Source: Thermacetogenium sp. UBA4966 (GTDB lineage Bacteria > Bacillota > DSM-12270 > Thermacetogeniales > Thermacetogeniaceae). From it: a DNA stretch of 5,010 nt. The first letter of the stretch is position 1. Each line of letters begins with the position of its first letter. Below are positions 1-3,700 of this stretch, piece after piece. A model generated the notes under the pieces. That model was not told the origin of the DNA. It saw only the letters and a program-made list of their open reading frames with translations, and did no database searches. Made by a program: the position numbers and the translations under genes. Location of the stretch: positions 1 through 5,010 of the forward strand of contig DHAA01000147.1 in the NCBI GenBank assembly GCA_002397275.1. The letters run 5' to 3'.

Positions 1-104
1 ATTGACCGGTCCGGCGCGCCCGATTTATAACCAGTTTAATACAGTTGCGTCTGGATCAGCGGAACAGAGTTTATATTGATGCAGGCGATTTTTTAGGCGC
101 TATA

Positions 105-120
105 GTTAGTTTTAACTAAC
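105..120. promoter_or_regulatory. Perfect inverted repeat, operator-like
   Basis: GTTAGTTTTAACTAAC has 7-bp arms (105-111 and 114-120) around a 2-base centre. The centre is too short for a normal RNA hairpin loop, so a binding site for a dimeric DNA-binding protein is a better guess than a terminator. The GTTAG/CTAAC arms recur at 392-407 in the leader. The regulator is unknown. Confidence 0.35.
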
Positions 121-238
121 AGGGATGGGGCAGCTCCATATGCCTGAAAAAACGATTTTTACCATGTTTTGATATTAAAAAAACTTTTTGTTTTTTGTTG
201 CATGGGCGCAAATCCATTTATATTCGGCAAAAGTGCCT

Positions 239-256
239 GATAATTGCACAATAATC
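239..256. promoter_or_regulatory. Weak Fur-box-like sequence
   Basis: GATAAT, a 6-base spacer TGCACA, then ATAATC. The left half matches a Fur half-site. The right half is not its reverse complement (ATTATC would be needed), so the dyad is imperfect. It is listed because NEAT-protein genes are commonly Fur-controlled in Firmicutes, and because it lies about 35 bases upstream of the distal candidate promoter. AT-rich DNA can give such a match by chance. Confidence 0.15.
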
Positions 257-291
257 GGCTACTTGTTGCGGAGAAGCAACGAAAATTCCGC

Positions 292-320
292 TTGACGTCG
301 ATTTAAGAAACATATTAAAT
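292..320 (+). promoter_or_regulatory. Candidate distal sigma-A promoter
   Basis: TTGACG (292-297; five of six consensus -35 bases) is followed after exactly 17 bases by TTAAAT (315-320; four of six -10 bases). Transcription would start near 327, giving a 5' leader of about 325 nt. The -35 element and spacing are good and the -10 is mediocre. AATAAT at 318-323 is a closer -10 match but has a 20-base spacer. Confidence 0.4.
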
Positions 321-384
321 AATAGCTAGCTGGTATGTTATTAAAAAATATCCAGTTCCAGTGCGCTAAGCGCGTTATTTTAAG

Positions 385-408
385 GCATTTTGTTAGGAAA
401 TGCTAACA
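385..408 (+). promoter_or_regulatory. Two mutually exclusive leader hairpins
   Basis: GCATTT (385-390) can pair with AAATGC (398-403) around a 7-base loop. TGTTAG (391-396) can pair with CTAACA (403-408) around a 6-base loop. The loop of the first hairpin contains the left arm of the second, so the two cannot form together. This could be an RNA switch element or chance. The GTTAG/CTAAC arms match those of the inverted repeat at 105-120, so a DNA operator is also possible. Confidence 0.25.
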
Positions 409-436
409 CCATGGGCCGCGGCTAACGCTCGTTGGA

Positions 437-490
437 TCGGTTGCAAGACGGCGAGATGGAACCTGGGCATGATGGGACGACAGCAACCGA
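437..490 (+). promoter_or_regulatory. Long-range stem in the leader
   Basis: TCGGTTGC (437-444) is perfectly complementary to GCAACCGA (483-490), forming an 8-bp, GC-containing stem that closes a 38-base purine-rich segment. If the distal promoter is real, this lies inside the transcribed leader. I compared it from memory with TPP, cobalamin, SAM and cyclic-di-GMP riboswitch cores and found no convincing match. Confidence 0.3.
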
Positions 491-502
491 CGGACGGAGC
501 AG

Positions 503-520
503 GTTTACAATTCGTTTACA
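503..520 (+). repeat. Short direct repeat GTTTACA x2
   Basis: GTTTACA occurs at 503-509 and again at 514-520, a period of 11 bases or about one helical turn. This spacing would place two protein contacts on the same DNA face. With only seven bases per copy, chance is quite possible. Confidence 0.2.
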
Positions 521-538
521 GGTGGTTGAAGACTGATG

Positions 539-570
539 CTGCCGCGGAATATGCGTATATCGCCGAGCAG
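539..570 (+). promoter_or_regulatory. Imperfect hairpin in the leader
   Basis: CTGC (539-542) pairs with GCAG (567-570). An interrupted CG/GC pairing continues inward across a single-base bulge to an AT-rich apex around 548-560. It has no following T-run, so it is not an intrinsic terminator. Its role, if any, is unknown. Confidence 0.2.
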
Positions 571-588
571 TGAGAAAAACAGAAAATG

Positions 589-616
589 TTGCGGCGTTTT
601 GAAACGTTTTTATTAT
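589..616 (+). promoter_or_regulatory. Candidate proximal promoter with dyad in spacer
   Basis: TTGCGG (589-594; three of six -35 bases) and TATTAT (611-616; five of six -10 bases) are separated by 16 bases. Transcription would start near 623, giving a short leader of about 30 nt. The spacer contains CGTTTTGAAACG (595-606), which has 5-bp inverted arms around TG and sits where a repressor would block RNA polymerase. This is an alternative to, or second start beside, the distal promoter at 292-320. Confidence 0.3.
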
Positions 617-639
617 TTAAATGTGTTTAATTGTTTGAG

Positions 640-645
640 AGGAGG
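640..645 (+). promoter_or_regulatory. Strong ribosome-binding site for the GTG start
   Basis: AGGAGG, within GAGAGGAGG (637-645), is a near-perfect anti-16S match seven bases upstream of the GTG at 653. An in-frame TAA at 650-652 immediately precedes that GTG, so the gene cannot start further upstream. The RBS therefore fixes the non-ATG start. Confidence 0.9.
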
Positions 646-652
646 AACATAA

Positions 653-760
653 GTGCTCAAGGGACGTTACATAAGAGAGGGGAAGCGGGTTATCTCTATT
701 TTCCTGGCGATGGCCATGCTGTTGAGTTTTGTTGCCGGTTCGCCTACGATAGCGCTGGCC
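653..760 (+). other. Sec signal peptide (residues 1-36)
   Basis: A basic N-region (K3, R5, R8, K11, R12) is followed by a hydrophobic core of about 15 residues (V13-A28, rich in Ile, Leu, Met, Val and Ala). The likely type I cleavage site follows the A-L-A motif at residues 34-36, before D37-E38. There is no lipobox cysteine, so this is not a lipoprotein. It supports export and confirms the chosen start, because a later start would remove the basic region. Confidence 0.88.
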
Positions 761-3700
761 GATGAACTGGGCGCGGGAGTACAAACAGTGGACAAGCCGC
801 CACTATCGAGCATTATTGAAATTACCGGCGGTGGAGAAGAGCCCGGTACCATAAAAGAGGGCGAATATACCCTTCCCGTAAGCCTATGGCATGCGTCGAG
901 CAACCAGCCATCCATGGGCAACGCCGCCCTGGAGCAGACGGCAAAACTCACGGTGGAAGACGGGCAGGGTACTCTGCAGATGACCTTCAAGCCTCTTACC
1001 TTCATGGATATGACCGGCTACCTATCCCAGTTGGACCTGCTGAGCAACATCGAGTTTAACGAAAACAACTATCCGGTAAGCTATGACCTAATCCCGGCTA
1101 CAGTCATATCTACCTACGACGTGGTGGATCAGTATAATGGCCCCGATAGTTCCGATCCCAGCTGTAAAAACAAGCCCTATCCTAAGGATTTGACTGTCCC
1201 GGTGGCGCTAGGGCAGGAATACACCTGGATCCACGTCTACGTACCCGTCATGGGCAGCATGGGCTTCGGTGACCAGGTAGCCAGGATCAAGCTGGATTGG
1301 AGCAATTTAGTTGCGGCAGAACCGGCAGAAGATATTGAGATAACCGGCTTTGAGGCTATTACAATAGAAGCCGGAGCCGCCGGATCAGCAACTTACGCCG
1401 ATGCCGCGGCAGTGATAGCAGCTTTGCCCGGCAACGTAACGGCTCGGACGGCCGAAGGTACGGTCACCGTTCCCGTAACCGGCTGGACGGATACCGACAG
1501 CTACAACCCGAACGTTGCCGGTAGCTACACCTTTACCGCTGCTCTGGGAGACATTCCCGCAGGCTACACGCTGGGCGAGGGCGTGTCTGCTACTGCGGAT
1601 GTTGTGATTGCGGAAAAGACGAGTACTCTTGCCGACGGCAAATACATGGTCAAAGTCACGGCCTTGAACGAGGATGATGATGGAAACTCTTCTATGGCAG
1701 CCATGCTGGCTGAGGATGCCGTCGTCAAGGTAGACAAGGGCCAGGCGACAGCCATCATCAGGTTTGTCAGGGGAGATCTGGATGGCACGGTTAGAAACGG
1801 AAACAATGTTTTGCCGCCTGTTACAACAGAGGTAAATTCCGAAAGCGTTGAAGGAAAGCGACTTTCACAATCCAGCTATGACTATACCAGCACCTACGAA
1901 ATAACAATTAACGATATCAGCGGCCTGACCAAGGTCACCGCCAGTATTAGAGGCGCGGGGGATCGAACTTTCTGTTTGAAATTTGAGAATCCTACCGCTT
2001 TTTCTCAGGGGCCGGTGGAGATTCCTGATCAAAATCTTCATAATGCTATTTGCAGCTTGCTGGGAGAAGATCCTGAACAGCAATACGTTATTCAAAAGGA
2101 AGATATGGAGTGGCTGCGGGGCTACTTGAATTTGGTTAATAAAGGAATTCGAGATCTGACGGGGCTGCGGCATGCCGTCAATGTGACGTGGCTGAACCTG
2201 AACAACAACGGCTTGGGCAATTTGGTGAGCCTGGAGGCGATAATCGGAGAGATCGCCCGGCTTCCAAATCTTGAGCAGTTGAGTTTAAGCAATAACGGGC
2301 TGACCACCCTGCCCGCCATCCCCGGCATGGCAAAGCTTAAAGTATTAAATCTAAGCGACAACGCCTTGACGAGCCTGAGTACCATTGGGGACATGCCTAA
2401 CCTGGAGGAAATCAATCTGCAGACCAATCAACTGACAGATCTGCCGGCGTTCAGCGCTCTCCCCGCTTTGAGTACGTTTAATGGCAGCGCTAATAAGTTT
2501 GCTAGGGTACCGGAGAGCCTCTTTAACCTCGCCTCTTTGGTAACGCTAGACCTGTCGGGCAATGAGATTACGGAAATCGGCAGCGGCATTTCTGCTCTGG
2601 CCAATCTGGAAACCTTGGCGCTGAACAATAACCAGGTCCAAACACTGCCCGATAGCTTCAGCAGGTTAGCCAAATTAAAAGCCTTGTCTTTTTGGAACAA
2701 TCAGTTGACAACCCTGCCTGCGGACTTGAGCGGACTTACCGGCGTGACAAGTGTTGGTCTAGGTTCTAATAACCTGGAAGAACTTCCGGAAGGCGTATTC
2801 ACCCTGCCCAATGTGGAAAGCCTGTCGGCAACCAACAACAACCTCAGGGAAGTAGACAGCCGCATCGGTGACCTTACCAAGTTAAAAACAATTGATTTTG
2901 ATGGCAACCAGATCCAAACGCTGCCGGACAGCATAAACAATTTGACCGCGCTGACAGCGCTGAAAATAAAGGACACCCAGTTGACAACCCTGCCTGCGGA
3001 CTTGAGCGGACTCGTCGGCGTAAAAGCGGTTGATTTGGGCAGCAACAAGCTGGAAGAACTTCCTGAAGGATTGTTTACCCTGCCCAATGTGGAAAGCCTG
3101 TCGGCAACCGACAACAGTATCAGGGAAGTAGGCAGCGGCATCGGCAACCTTACCACGTTAAAAACGATTGATTTTACAAATAACCAGATCCAAACGCTGC
3201 CGGACAGCATCGGGGCTTTGACAGCCTTGGAGAAGCTGGAGCTGAAGATGAATTCTTTAGAGACCCTGCCTGCTTCCATGGGCAATTTGGCTGCTTTAAG
3301 GCAAATTGCAGTGGATTCCAATAAAATAACCGCCCTACCCGCGGATTTAGACTTATCTTCAATGACCGCTTTGAAAGCAATTATGCTGCCCGGGAACCGC
3401 CTGAGGGAACTGCCGGAAAGCTTGAAAACAGCCTCCCAGGTGACCACCGTGTATTTAACCAATAACTTTATTGGCACTATACCCGAAGGCTATTTTGATG
3501 GGATGACCTCACTTATGACACTCAATTTAGGCGGAAACTTCCTGGACTTCAGTGAGGGCTCCACTGCACGGAGCGAAGTTCAGAAACTGCGAAACAGGAC
3601 CCCAAAAGTAACAGTTAATGGGGATACCGCACAGGGAAAATTAGCCACATTGCAAAGCATGGAGACCGATATTGGTAATCTGGAGTTAAAAAATAGCGGC

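Larger units (their letters stand above)
1..652. other. Non-coding upstream region
   Basis: I see no convincing gene here on either strand. All three forward frames reach stops early: TAA at 28-30, TGA at 77-79, and TGA at 3-5 followed by TAA at 117-119. The candidate ATGs on the reverse strand that I followed between 1 and 210 stop after a few codons. The region is AT-rich in its first 360 bases, with A and T runs at 146-200, and more GC-balanced from about 405 to 570. It holds candidate promoters, several inverted repeats and the ribosome-binding site of the downstream gene, listed separately. The 25 codons open from the left edge to the TGA at 77 could be the tail of an upstream gene, but nothing in them is recognisable. 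Confidence 0.7.
860..1612 (+). repeat. NEAT + Ig-like cassette, copy 1
   Basis: This segment (residues 70-320) is repeated at 3971-4714. Over the NEAT part the two copies align with no gap at an offset of 3,111 nt (1,037 codons). By hand count 117 of 153 residues match, about 76%. Identical nucleotide stretches include 29 bases at 1286-1314 and 4397-4425. The Ig-like part of copy 1 is three residues longer in total. The pattern indicates a cassette duplication within the gene that has since diverged. Confidence 0.9.

Noticed and set aside
2..79. Possible tail of an upstream gene in frame 2
   Set aside because: Only 25 codons are visible before TGA, with no recognisable motif and no terminator after it. 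It is noted but not called.
146..200. A/T runs that could be a terminator
   Set aside because: The A-run and T-run can pair, but there is no GC stem and almost no loop. It is better described as AT-rich, possibly curved, DNA.
420..500. Known riboswitch (TPP, cobalamin, SAM or cyclic-di-GMP)
   Set aside because: Short stretches such as ACCTGGGCATGATGGGA look superficially like TPP core elements, but the order and conserved bases do not fit.
595..618. Intrinsic terminator (hairpin followed by T-rich tract)
   Set aside because: The stem is only five pairs, three of them A-T, with a two-base loop, and it lies just before the gene's own RBS. A spacer operator is more plausible.
667..1005. Minus-strand frame of 112 codons
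   Set aside because: It overlaps the signal peptide and NEAT 1 coding region, and no convincing minus-strand gene context is present.
1564..2700. Several minus-strand frames of 80-102 codons
   Set aside because: All are antisense to clearly coding + strand domains (Ig-like, NEAT 2, LRR) and have no recognisable motif.
2702..3253. Repeat array resembling CRISPR or satellite DNA
   Set aside because: The repeats are in frame, 276 nt long, and encode LRRs; there are no short conserved repeats with unique spacers.
2701..3477. Open reading frame of 258 codons on the minus strand
   Set aside because: It lies antisense to the LRR block. The repeated Leu/Asn/Pro codon pattern of the + strand leaves the opposite strand free of stops. 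The product is a low-complexity Ser/Leu/Val repeat with no family resemblance.
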